Part shown: piece by piece, positions 6,257-12,803 of the stretch | Position numbering within the stretch: position 1 is the stretch's first letter | Layout of the letters: each line of letters begins with the position of its first letter | Assembly: GCA_038226175.1 (NCBI GenBank) | Contig: JBBRQP010000081.1 | Location: 1-12,803, forward strand | Direction of reading: 5' to 3' | From: JBBRQP01 sp038226175 | GTDB lineage: Bacteria; Cyanobacteriota; Cyanobacteriia; Gloeobacterales; Anthocerotibacteraceae | DNA length: 12,803 bases | Position numbers and translations under genes: made by a program | The notes under the pieces: model-generated | The model's input: only the letters and a program-made list of their open reading frames with translations | Told to the model about the DNA's origin: nothing | The model's database searches: none

Positions 6257-6814
6257 TCAACGTCGGGAGTCGTCACACTCTAGAGACCGACCTTTACTCG
6301 CCTTTTGGGTCAGACTAGTGGTAATGGCCTCTAACTGTTGGGCTGTGGCTTGAGGATAACGCAAGTCAACATTCGGTAAAATCTCCATCAAGCTAATCTG
6401 TGGATCAGCGGGTTGGGGTTGCCAATAGGGCCATAATATCTGTGGTAAGGCCGCAGCTTGACCCTTAAATGCTCGGTCAAAATAAATAATATGGATGCTT
6501 TTCCAGAGATTACAACGTTGACATAACGGTTGGACATTTTCACCATTATTGGGGCCACCTCGGGCTAAAGGAATGATGTGATCAAGGCTAATCATGCTTT
6601 TTTGACCCCAAGCATCACCACAGCAAGGACAGGCCGAGTATAACCGCCAAAGATTCCAAAATTCTGAACTTTCAATTTGCCCAATCGGATCATAGGTACG
6701 CCGCCGTTCGCGAGCCCGACGCGAACGGGTTTGTTTGACGACTTGCTCGCTACAGCCCGGACACGGCTCAAAGCGAGTTAAAAAATCCTGCCAGCAACTC
6801 GGACAACGATACAT
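6257..6814 (-). CDS. HNH endonuclease with N-terminal zinc ribbon
   Basis: This 185-residue protein starts with a zinc-ribbon-like module (CPSC at 4-7, CPGC at 18-21), then a very basic segment (QTRSRRARERRRTYD) suited to nucleic-acid contact. The HNH core has CPCC (62-65), SLDHIIPLARGG (76-87, catalytic His region), NNGENVQPLCQRCN (89-102) and the following K/H-rich helix; the Cys pairs probably hold a structural zinc. The C-terminal 70 residues are Pro/Gln-rich and unrecognised. HNH proteins of this kind cut DNA, but the target cannot be read from sequence; cyanobacteria carry many such stand-alone genes. It starts 6 nt after the stop of the LpxB-like gene, so it is probably the last gene of the aldehyde dehydrogenase operon. 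Confidence 0.85.
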   Translation of the reverse strand: MYRCPSCWQDFLTRFEPCPGCSEQVVKQTRSRRARERRRTYDPIGQIESSEFWNLWRLYSACPCCGDAWGQKSMISLDHIIPLARGGPNNGENVQPLCQRCNLWKSIHIIYFDRAFKGQAAALPQILWPYWQPQPADPQISLMEILPNVDLRYPQATAQQLEAITTSLTQKASKGRSLECDDSRR

Positions 6815-6820
6815 GGGTTT

Positions 6821-7996
6821 TCAGTGACTTACTTTCATCATATGGGCAGCAATACGTTGCGCTGCTCCCGGTTGCCCCATGCGCTCTAGGCCATTCATAG
6901 CAATCTGTGCGCGTAGAGTCTGATTGGTCAATAGATTGGTCGCCGTTGCCGTTATCGTTTCGGGTTTAGCCACCAAAGTCACCGATACGCCTAAAAGCCG
7001 AGTTTGGGCTTCAGCAAAGCGTTCATTAAACTGAGGGCCGAGACCAGGAAACGTAATGACTGGTTTACCTAGACCCACAGCTTGCTCAGTTGCCGTGCCT
7101 GCCATCGCCAGTACGAGATCAGCTCTTTGCAAGCAGTCATTAAAAGCTTGCCATACCAGATAGACTTGCCAATTTGTATGATCGATTCGAGCAAGATGCG
7201 TGCTGATTTGTTGATAAGACCAGCCAAATTCTGCGAGAGCTTGGATTAAGGCTTGATCACGTACGGAGGGGGCTAGTGCCGCCACTATTTTTAGAGAAGC
7301 TGGCAGTTGTTGTAGATAAGTAATAGCTGTCAATAGTTGACCAAAATTACGATAGGCTTCTGGGGGGCGCGAACCCGGTAATATCGTGATCACCTGCTGA
7401 GTTGGTCGAAGATCAAGCTGGTGCCAGTCAAAACCCTGGGGTTCTAAACCATCCATCATCGGATTACCCAAGTCATGCGCACAGGTAATGCCGAGTTGCC
7501 CTAGGTTTTCGGTGGTAATCCGGTCACGCGGATAGACCGCCAGGCACGCAGGATCACGCATCATCCAGCGTTCCCACGGTAAAAAAACCGAGGGCTTACC
7601 ATAAAGATAATAGTCAGATTTGGCTGTCCCAATAAATACATAGGGGCATTGCATATAACGGGCTGCAAGCTGGACAACGATATCTCCTACGGCTAACACC
7701 AGATCTGTAGTTGCGGCAATAGCTTTAATGGTTGCTAATTGTTTTAAGGTCAAACTGCCTAAGCCTTGTTTGAGGTCTTGCCAGAGTTGCCGCAAATCCA
7801 TATAGATAAAGCCGCCTGAGGGCATGGTTTGGGTCGGACCAATAATCGGGATGCCTAAATTTTTGTAAGCAGTCCCTTCACCAACAATAGGCAAAGCTGT
7901 TAGTTCTACGTCATAGGCTTGAAGAGCCTTGAGAATAACGACGGCAATCGCATCCTCTCCATGACCATTACTAAGGCAAAGAATGCGCTTTTTCAT
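6821..7996 (-). CDS. LpxB-related glycosyltransferase-like protein (TIGR03492 type)
   Basis: This 391-residue protein resembles lipid-A-disaccharide synthase but belongs to the separate cyanobacterial group I know as TIGR03492. The N-terminal Rossmann half opens with ILCLSNGHGEDAIA (5-18) and has LVLAVGD (99-105). The C-terminal half has ITILPGSRPPEAYRN (203-217) and the nucleotide-sugar region VLAMAGTATEQAVGLGKPVITFPG (295-318), ending with PQFNERFAEAQ. This two-domain GT-B layout suggests transfer of a sugar from a nucleotide donor, perhaps onto a lipid acceptor; the real substrate is unknown, and it should not be named LpxB. The gene begins 5 nt after the aldehyde dehydrogenase stop and has no clear Shine-Dalgarno site, so coupled translation is likely. 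Confidence 0.85.
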   Translation of the reverse strand: MKKRILCLSNGHGEDAIAVVILKALQAYDVELTALPIVGEGTAYKNLGIPIIGPTQTMPSGGFIYMDLRQLWQDLKQGLGSLTLKQLATIKAIAATTDLVLAVGDIVVQLAARYMQCPYVFIGTAKSDYYLYGKPSVFLPWERWMMRDPACLAVYPRDRITTENLGQLGITCAHDLGNPMMDGLEPQGFDWHQLDLRPTQQVITILPGSRPPEAYRNFGQLLTAITYLQQLPASLKIVAALAPSVRDQALIQALAEFGWSYQQISTHLARIDHTNWQVYLVWQAFNDCLQRADLVLAMAGTATEQAVGLGKPVITFPGLGPQFNERFAEAQTRLLGVSVTLVAKPETITATATNLLTNQTLRAQIAMNGLERMGQPGAAQRIAAHMMKVSH

Positions 7997-8001
7997 CGAT
8001 A

Positions 8002-9558
8002 TCAGACATCAGGCAAGCGGAAGGTGTGATCGCCAGCGGCATAAACCGTATCAATTTGCGCGAGTTGTAACTGGTCAGAATAATCCCAATTGACCCCTTG
8101 CCAACGGGTGAACTGGTCTAAAACCCAGATTCCTGATTGCCGCGAACCATTGCCTGAGCGTCCATTACCACCAAAGGGCATGTGGGCTTCGGCGCCACTA
8201 GTCGTGTTATTGATACTGACCATCCCCGCCGTCACATTCTCTTGGAAGTAGAAAGCCTCGGCTGGATTACGGGTATAAATTGCCCCGCTTAAGCCATAGC
8301 CATGACGATTAGACCAAACTAAGGCTTCTTCGAGGTCTTGATATTTGACAACGATTGCCATCGGGCCAAAGGTTTCTTCCTTATAGAGGTCATCCTCTAG
8401 GGTCACGCCAGCCACAAGCGTCGGATGAGCAAAGTAACCCGCATCCGGGTCACCCCGGAAATTAGGCCAAGGATTAGCGCTAGTAATTTGCCCTTGGCTT
8501 GGGGTGAGATGGTGATGATGGGGCTTGATATAGTTTTTTTGACAGGCCAAAAAGTTATGGAGAAAGCGCTCAGAGATCAACGGTCCATAGGTGATTTCTG
8601 GAGCCATCGGGTCACCAATTACTAGTTCTTGGGTGCGCTGCACCAAGCGGCTAACAAATGTGTCATAAATTTTTTCTTGGAGGATCAAGACGCCCAGGGA
8701 GGTACACCGTTGTCCAGCGGTACCAAAGGCTGACCACAGAGCGCCATCTATAGCTAAATCCAAGTTAGCGTTTTCAGTGACTACAAGGGGGTTTTTGCCG
8801 CCTAACTCTAGACAAGCGACTTGAAGATTACCCCCGGCTACGGCACCAATTTTTTTGCCGATTTCTGTAGAACCCGTGAAGCCTAATTTATCGACTAAGC
8901 CCTCCTCGACCATATCGACTAGGGCTTGTCCTGTGGTTGCGCCATCACCCAGGATCAGATTAAAGACACCCGGTGGAAAACCCGCTTTTTCGATGAGTTG
9001 ACAGAAAAAATAGGACAAGATCGGACTATCTTCGGAGGGCTTCCAAACTATCGTATTCCCACATAACAAGGCCGGGATCACATACCAAGCCGGAACTGCT
9101 ATCGGAAAATTGCCGGCTGTAATAATGCCGCATACGCCCAAGGGACGACGATAGGTAAAAAGTTTTTTATTAGACATCTCGCTAGGAATTGTCTGGCCAT
9201 AGAGACGGCGGCCTTCGCTAACAAAAAATTGGCACGTATCAATCGCTTCTTGTACCGAACCGAGGGCTTCACGATAAGGCTTACCGACTTCACGGGTTAA
9301 CCACTGCGCCAAAACAGTCTTATTTTGTGTAAGCAATAGACCCAAGTTATAAATTAGATTGCCCCGCAAAGGTGCTGGCAGCTGTCGCCAAGCGGGTAAA
9401 GCTGCTTTGGCAGCGAGGCAGGCTTCGCGAACGCCGTCTTTGGGGGTGACCGGATAGGTTCCTAAAACATCGTTGAATTGGGCTGGGTTAACCGATGGGT
9501 GTTCACTGGCAAATTGTTTTTGGTCTTCTCCGGCAATGCGGGTGTAGGCAGTGAGCAT
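8002..9558 (-). CDS. NAD(P)-dependent aldehyde dehydrogenase
   Basis: This 518-residue enzyme belongs to the ALDH superfamily, oxidising an aldehyde to an acid with NAD(P)+. All key residues are present: the oxyanion Asn in TAGNFPIAVPAW (Asn 150), the cofactor Lys in WKPSEDSP (Lys 173), FTGSTEIGKKIG (227-238), the general base in LELGGKNP (Glu 251) and the nucleophile in GTAGQRCTS (Cys 285), followed by EETFGPMA and the substrate-end segment MPFGGNGRSGNGSRQSG. The ending WDYSDQLQLAQID recalls the ALDH7/aminoadipate-semialdehyde group, but the substrate cannot be fixed from sequence. A loop at 345-370 with four His in a row (347-350) looks like a lineage-specific insertion. It is the first gene of a probable three-gene operon with the LpxB-like and HNH genes. 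No strong ribosome site is visible. Confidence 0.93.
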   Translation of the reverse strand: MLTAYTRIAGEDQKQFASEHPSVNPAQFNDVLGTYPVTPKDGVREACLAAKAALPAWRQLPAPLRGNLIYNLGLLLTQNKTVLAQWLTREVGKPYREALGSVQEAIDTCQFFVSEGRRLYGQTIPSEMSNKKLFTYRRPLGVCGIITAGNFPIAVPAWYVIPALLCGNTIVWKPSEDSPILSYFFCQLIEKAGFPPGVFNLILGDGATTGQALVDMVEEGLVDKLGFTGSTEIGKKIGAVAGGNLQVACLELGGKNPLVVTENANLDLAIDGALWSAFGTAGQRCTSLGVLILQEKIYDTFVSRLVQRTQELVIGDPMAPEITYGPLISERFLHNFLACQKNYIKPHHHHLTPSQGQITSANPWPNFRGDPDAGYFAHPTLVAGVTLEDDLYKEETFGPMAIVVKYQDLEEALVWSNRHGYGLSGAIYTRNPAEAFYFQENVTAGMVSINNTTSGAEAHMPFGGNGRSGNGSRQSGIWVLDQFTRWQGVNWDYSDQLQLAQIDTVYAAGDHTFRLPDV

Positions 9559-9582
9559 GGTAGGGTGTGTCTGTGCTTACTT

Positions 9583-9611
9583 ATCATAAGGGGAAAACAC
9601 GCGCAACTTAA
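9583..9611 (-). promoter_or_regulatory. Candidate promoter of the aldehyde dehydrogenase operon
   Basis: On the - strand, TTAAGT (9606-9611) is followed after exactly 17 bases by TATGAT (9583-9588), giving a 5/6 match to the -10 consensus and a 3/6 match to -35. It lies 25-53 bases upstream of the start codon. The -10 sits within a perfect short palindrome, CTTATCATAAG (9580-9590), which could be an operator half or chance. Confidence 0.4.
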
Positions 9612-9634
9612 GGTCTAGCGGTTTATAGACTGTG

Positions 9635-10159
9635 CTATTTGATGGGCTGCTTGGCTAAAGCTGTTTTCAGCACATTAAAGGATTCTAGTTTTACTTTACC
9701 GGTTTCATTAACCGACGAGGTAAGAGGGATCTCTAAACGCCCGAGAGTAATAACTTGAGAAACTCCCGGTTCGACACTGACCAAGGTACGCGCCACGATT
9801 TCAAAATTAGCTAGGGCAGCACCACCTGAGCTGCGACCTGAGGAAACTAGCTGAGCACGGGCTTGTTGCAGCGTGGCTTCTAATTCTTTAGGTTGGATCT
9901 GCGGTGCAACTGAAATCACAACGCGATTGCGCCCCCGGTCAAAAATTACTTGATAGGGTTTTGCCCCTTGGATCTTGGGACGGGTCAGAGGGGTAACTGT
10001 CAGTGCAAACAAGCCTGCTGTCAGCACACCCAAGAAGCTGGTGTAACCCACTGCCTTAAAACGCCAAGGTTGCTTAGTTAGATAAGCAAACGCAATTAAA
10101 AACGCGCCGAGTACCAAACCACCAAGGGCGATTTGGGCGGCGCGTAAAAAAGTTTCCAC
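9635..10159 (-). CDS. ycf51: Ycf51 family membrane protein
   Basis: This 174-residue protein belongs to the cyanobacterial/plastid Ycf51 (DUF2518) family, whose function is not established. Two N-terminal membrane helices are visible (about 9-28, and 37-56 with SFLGVLTAGLFALTV). A soluble beta-rich part follows, with family stretches I recognise: YQVIFDRGRNRVVISVAPQI, LEATLQQARAQLVSSGR, ARTLVSVEPGVSQVITLG. The length is normal for the family. It starts 3 nt after the rpsA stop, so the two are almost surely co-transcribed. Confidence 0.85.
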   Translation of the reverse strand: METFLRAAQIALGGLVLGAFLIAFAYLTKQPWRFKAVGYTSFLGVLTAGLFALTVTPLTRPKIQGAKPYQVIFDRGRNRVVISVAPQIQPKELEATLQQARAQLVSSGRSSGGAALANFEIVARTLVSVEPGVSQVITLGRLEIPLTSSVNETGKVKLESFNVLKTALAKQPIK

Positions 10160-10162
10160 GAA

Positions 10163-11113
10163 CTATTCCGTAGCGTCTGGGAGTTCAGCTTCTTCTTCAG
10201 CCGTGACATTAGCGGCAGCTTCCTGCTCTTCTAATAGTCTCTGGCGGAAGCGTTCAGCCCGGTCTTCAGCTGTCGCAAATACAGCTTGAGAATCTGTGAC
10301 CATTTCGCCGGGTGTTTCTTCGAGTTGTTTGGTTGACAACGAAATGCGTCCCCGTTCGGCATCAAGGTCAATAACCATGACTTTGATTTCATCACCGACA
10401 TTAAAGACACTATGAGGTGTTTCGATGTGGTCATGGGAAATCTCGGAGATATGCAAGAGACCTGATACACCACCAATATCAATAAATGCACCATAGGGCT
10501 TGATACCGCGAACGCGCCCGATTACCACTTGGTGTTGTTCGAGTTTGTTCATGCGACGTTCGACAAGTGCCCGACGATGAGAGAGTACCAAGCGGTTGCG
10601 CTCTTCGTCTACTTCCAAGAACTTGAGGGGTAGTTCTTGGTCAATCAGTTCTTCTTTAGGCTCTTTGGTACTGAGGTGTGAGCCAGGGATAAAGCCACGC
10701 AAACCCTCGATCCGTACCAAGGCACCGCCCCGGTTAACAGCAAAGATTTTGGCGCGGACGGTTTCATCAGAGGCCTGCAAGGCGCGTACCCGTTCCCAAG
10801 CCTTCATGTATTCGAGACGACGAATTGAGAGGGTTAACTGACCTTCTTCATTTTCTTCGGTGAGGATAAAAAATTCGCGGACATCGCCTTCATTAACCAC
10901 TTCTTCGGGATTAGTCACCCGATTGATAGACATTTCTTGAAGGGGTAAAAATGCTGCTGTTTTTGCACCGATATCAATCAGTGCGCCCCGTGGTTCTAGG
11001 CTAAACACCGTACCGCGTACAATATCGCCAGGACTAAAATGATAGTCATACTGGGATAGCAAACGCTCAAAATCTTCGCGGGTAAAACCGATATTGTCTA
11101 TAGCCTGAACCAA
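10163..11113 (-). CDS. rpsA: 30S ribosomal protein S1 (three-domain cyanobacterial form)
   Basis: This 316-residue protein carries three S1 (OB-fold) RNA-binding domains, at about 29-98 (GDIVRGTVFSLEPRGALIDIG), 115-181 and 194-263 (VVIGRVRGIKPYGAFIDIGG, GLLHISEIS). An acidic, Ala/Glu-rich tail of about 50 residues follows. The first 60 residues (IGFTREDFERLL, YDYHFSPGD, KTAAFLPLQEMSINRV) are typical of cyanobacterial and plastid S1, which is shorter than the six-domain E. coli protein. S1 helps the 30S subunit bind mRNA. The start is a TTG (11111-11113) with a perfect AGGAGG 7 bases upstream, the best ribosome site in the window. ycf51 follows after 3 nt, and rplO is divergent. Confidence 0.95.
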   Translation of the reverse strand: MVQAIDNIGFTREDFERLLSQYDYHFSPGDIVRGTVFSLEPRGALIDIGAKTAAFLPLQEMSINRVTNPEEVVNEGDVREFFILTEENEEGQLTLSIRRLEYMKAWERVRALQASDETVRAKIFAVNRGGALVRIEGLRGFIPGSHLSTKEPKEELIDQELPLKFLEVDEERNRLVLSHRRALVERRMNKLEQHQVVIGRVRGIKPYGAFIDIGGVSGLLHISEISHDHIETPHSVFNVGDEIKVMVIDLDAERGRISLSTKQLEETPGEMVTDSQAVFATAEDRAERFRQRLLEEQEAAANVTAEEEAELPDATE

Positions 11114-11118
11114 GGGGT

Positions 11119-11128
11119 TTCCTCCTAA
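11119..11128 (-). promoter_or_regulatory. Strong ribosome binding site deciding a TTG start for rpsA
   Basis: TTAGGAGGAA on the - strand contains AGGAGG 7 bases before TTG 11113. No in-frame ATG or GTG lies at a better distance, and cyanobacterial S1 proteins start at this point of the alignment. This supports a genuine TTG start on a highly expressed gene. Confidence 0.8.
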
Positions 11129-11226
11129 GGGAAAAACAAAGGGTTCCTTTAGTATGGCACACCTCTTCTTGCTTAACCTACACTCCTCACTAAAATAACC
11201 AAACTTTTTGCCTAAACACCTTGTCT

Positions 11227-11256
11227 TTGGGGCAGGGTTTAGATTACATTTATAAT
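11227..11256 (+). promoter_or_regulatory. Candidate promoter of rplO
   Basis: A perfect -10 hexamer TATAAT (11251-11256) lies 31 bases before the chosen start. A weak -35, TTGGGG (11227-11232), is 18 bases upstream of it. A start of transcription near 11263 would leave a leader of about 25 bases holding the AAGGAG ribosome site (11274-11279). The perfect -10 suits a strong ribosomal protein gene. Confidence 0.6.
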
Positions 11257-11287
11257 TTGTGCGCTACTGCCTTAAGGAGTTTTGACC

Positions 11288-11731
11288 GTGAGACTTATCG
11301 ATGCTATACCCCAAGAGGGTGCCCGCTTAGTTCCGAAAAAACGCGTTGGACGCGGTCACAGTGCCGGTCAGGGTAAGACCAGCGGTAGAGGGATGCGTGG
11401 TCAAAATTGCCGTTCCGGTGGTGGTGTCCGTCCTGGTTTTGAGGGGGGACAAACGCCTTTGTATCGCCGTTTGCCAAAACTCAGCCATTTCACCAATCCC
11501 AACCATATTACTCCTGCCGAAGTAAGTATTGACCGTCTAGCCCAATTACCTGCGGGTACCCAGGTTGATCATGCACTGCTCATCAAAGCTCGTTTAGCTC
11601 CCAAAAAAGGTTCTTTGCGCGTTTTGGGTAATGGCGAAATCACAGTTGCGCTCCATGTAACTGCGACCCATTTCACTGCGAGTGCCAGAGCCAAGATCGA
11701 AGCGGCTGGCGGAACCTGCACTGAAATCTGA
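11288..11731 (+). CDS. rplO: 50S ribosomal protein L15
   Basis: This 147-residue protein is L15 (uL15), an assembly protein of the large subunit. The basic N-terminus shows the family signature: MRLIDAIPQEGA, RVGRGHSAGQGKTSGRGMRGQ, then GVRPGFEGGQTPLYRRLPKL, followed by the globular C-terminal half ending EAAGGTCTEI. I placed the start at GTG 11288 because AAGGAG (11274-11279) is 8 bases upstream and L15 proteins start MRL; the TTG at 11282 would be only 2 bases from the ribosome site. The gene stands alone between a promoter and a strong terminator, outside the spc ribosomal operon where L15 normally lies between rpsE and secY. Confidence 0.95.
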   Translation: MRLIDAIPQEGARLVPKKRVGRGHSAGQGKTSGRGMRGQNCRSGGGVRPGFEGGQTPLYRRLPKLSHFTNPNHITPAEVSIDRLAQLPAGTQVDHALLIKARLAPKKGSLRVLGNGEITVALHVTATHFTASARAKIEAAGGTCTEI

Positions 11732-11752
11732 ACATGCCTATTGAAAGACTGC

Positions 11753-11785
11753 AAAAAAACCTCTTCATCAGCTAGAGGTTTTTTT
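11753..11785 (+). terminator. Rho-independent terminator of rplO
   Basis: AAAAAAACCTCT (11753-11764), a 9-base loop and AGAGGTTTTTTT (11774-11785) form a perfect 12-bp inverted repeat, with the T run at its 3' side, 21 bases past the rplO stop. The A run mirrors the T run, so it could also stop transcripts from the right, though no - strand gene lies there in this window. Confidence 0.92.
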
Positions 11786-11852
11786 GTAAGTCGCACAGAG
11801 TTACATTGTGAAGATTGCTCATCAATAACTACCAAGACCTATAGTCAAACTC

Positions 11853-12803
11853 ATGAGTATTGACCATGACCCACTCTTCAAACAACTCCTATCAACGTTC
11901 TTCATTGGACTTCCTCGCCCTGTTCTTTTCTGAAGTCCTCGCCTACTTAGAGCCTGACTCGCTAGTCTTTCTCGAACAAGAGTTCTTTACCGATATGCCC
12001 CTCGGAGAAAAGAAACTCCTTGATATTGTCGTCAAAGCCCGCTTTCTACAAAATGTCCTTTTACCGCCGCGCCGAGTCTTAGTCCAGAGACCTTCTTTTT
12101 ATTGCATGTGGAAAATCAAGCTACTGCCAAGTCTGACTTTGCCGAGCGCATGTTCCGGTACTTTATGCGCTTATATGAGAAGCATGGTATCCCTGTGTAC
12201 CCGATTGTGCTGTTTTCTTTTGATCAGCCCTTGCGTTCAGAACCCACTAGCTTCACGCTTGAGTTTCCTGTACTTGACTTTCACTATCGGGTGATTCAGC
12301 TCAATGGCTTAAATGGGCGAGACTTTTTACAGCGGTCTAATCCGGTGGCTAGTGCGTTGATGAGTAAAATGAGCATTTTGCCTGAGGAGCGCGCTCAGGT
12401 GAAATTGGAGTGTTTGAGATTACTGGCAACATTACACTTAGACCCAGCGCGGATGCAGTTGCTATCAGGGTTTATTGATACTTATTTACGACTTGATATT
12501 CAAGAGCAGGAGCAGTTTACCGAAGAGTTGAGTAGGATAAGGGCAGTGGAGCAGGTACAAGTGATGCAGATTGTCACTAGTTGGACTTGAGCAAGGCATA
12601 GAACAAGGACTTGAACGCGGTCGGCAAGAAGGTCGGCAGAGTGAAATTCGTCTAATCCTCAGACAATTAACCCGACGGGTTGGTACTTTGCCCACGCCCA
12701 TCCAACAGCAAGTGGAACAGTTATCCTTAGTCGAGTTAGAAACTTTGGGGGAGGACTTATTAGATTTTGCCCATCTGTCCTCGCTAGAGCAGTGGTTCGC
12801 GCA
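11853..12803 (+). pseudogene. Rpn/DUF4351 family nuclease (putative transposase) pseudogene, 3' end off window
   Basis: The pieces of one protein are spread over two reading frames. From ATG 11853 the family start MSIDHDPLFKQLLSTFF runs to about 11906, then the frame shifts by one base (an extra G in ATTGGAC) to DFLALFFSEVLAYLEPDSLVF and LLDIVVKARF. A second shift between about 12045 and 12090 leads to TFFLLHVENQATAKSDFAERMF and a long intact middle. A third at about 12585 (an extra A in TTGGACTTGAG) leads to LEQGIEQGLERGRQEGRQSE and a DUF4351-like tail running to the window end. The PD-(D/E)xK-type core (LLDIV, HVENQ) identifies the Rpn recombination-promoting nuclease/putative transposase group, which is expanded in cyanobacteria. 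Three single-base lesions point to a decayed gene; sequencing error is the alternative. Confidence 0.82.

Noticed and set aside
8505..8516. Four His codons in the aldehyde dehydrogenase as an engineered His tag
   Set aside because: The run is internal, in a variable loop and too short; it looks like natural loop variation.
11151..11156. CATACT on the - strand as the -10 of rpsA
   Set aside because: No -35 hexamer lies at a suitable distance, so the promoter cannot be placed with confidence.

Overview
The window looks like a piece of a cyanobacterial chromosome of medium GC. The evidence is a Ycf51-family membrane protein directly behind a short three-domain ribosomal protein S1, a Mrp ATPase of the cyanobacterial form without the C-terminal CxxC, a TIGR03492-type LpxB-like protein, PEP-CTERM surface proteins and a decayed Rpn/DUF4351 nuclease gene. 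I cannot name the genus.

Layout. 1-137: the 3' tail of a probable IS transposase on the + strand, running in from outside the window. 72-1718: two tandem paralogous PEP-CTERM secreted proteins on the - strand; the left copy has lost its C-terminal sorting anchor at the IS junction, and the right copy is intact with its own terminator. 1967-3493: a secreted propeller-like protein of unknown role with a clear terminator. 3601-5224: a YbjN-like protein and the Mrp Fe-S/ATPase gene, the latter preceded by a possible 21-residue leader ORF. 5322-6185 (+ strand): a 74-residue Cys/Trp-rich protein whose stop codon abuts the ATG of an orphan ParA ATPase. 6257-9558 (- strand): aldehyde dehydrogenase, LpxB-like glycosyltransferase and HNH nuclease, spaced by 5-6 nt and probably one operon. 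9635-11113 (- strand): rpsA followed after 3 nt by ycf51. 11288-11731 (+ strand): rplO (L15) standing alone with its own promoter and a strong terminator. 11853-12803: an Rpn/DUF4351 pseudogene with three apparent single-base frameshifts, running off the end.

How the parts relate. Most of the window is housekeeping (translation, Fe-S cluster handling, envelope or lipid sugar chemistry, aldehyde oxidation) between two patches of mobile-element damage at the window ends. The most interesting unexplained unit is the small Cys-rich protein coupled to the ParA ATPase. The isolated rplO gene and the IS-clipped PEP-CTERM paralog are the next most notable points. I found no CRISPR array, tRNA, rRNA, phage region or recognisable new defence system.
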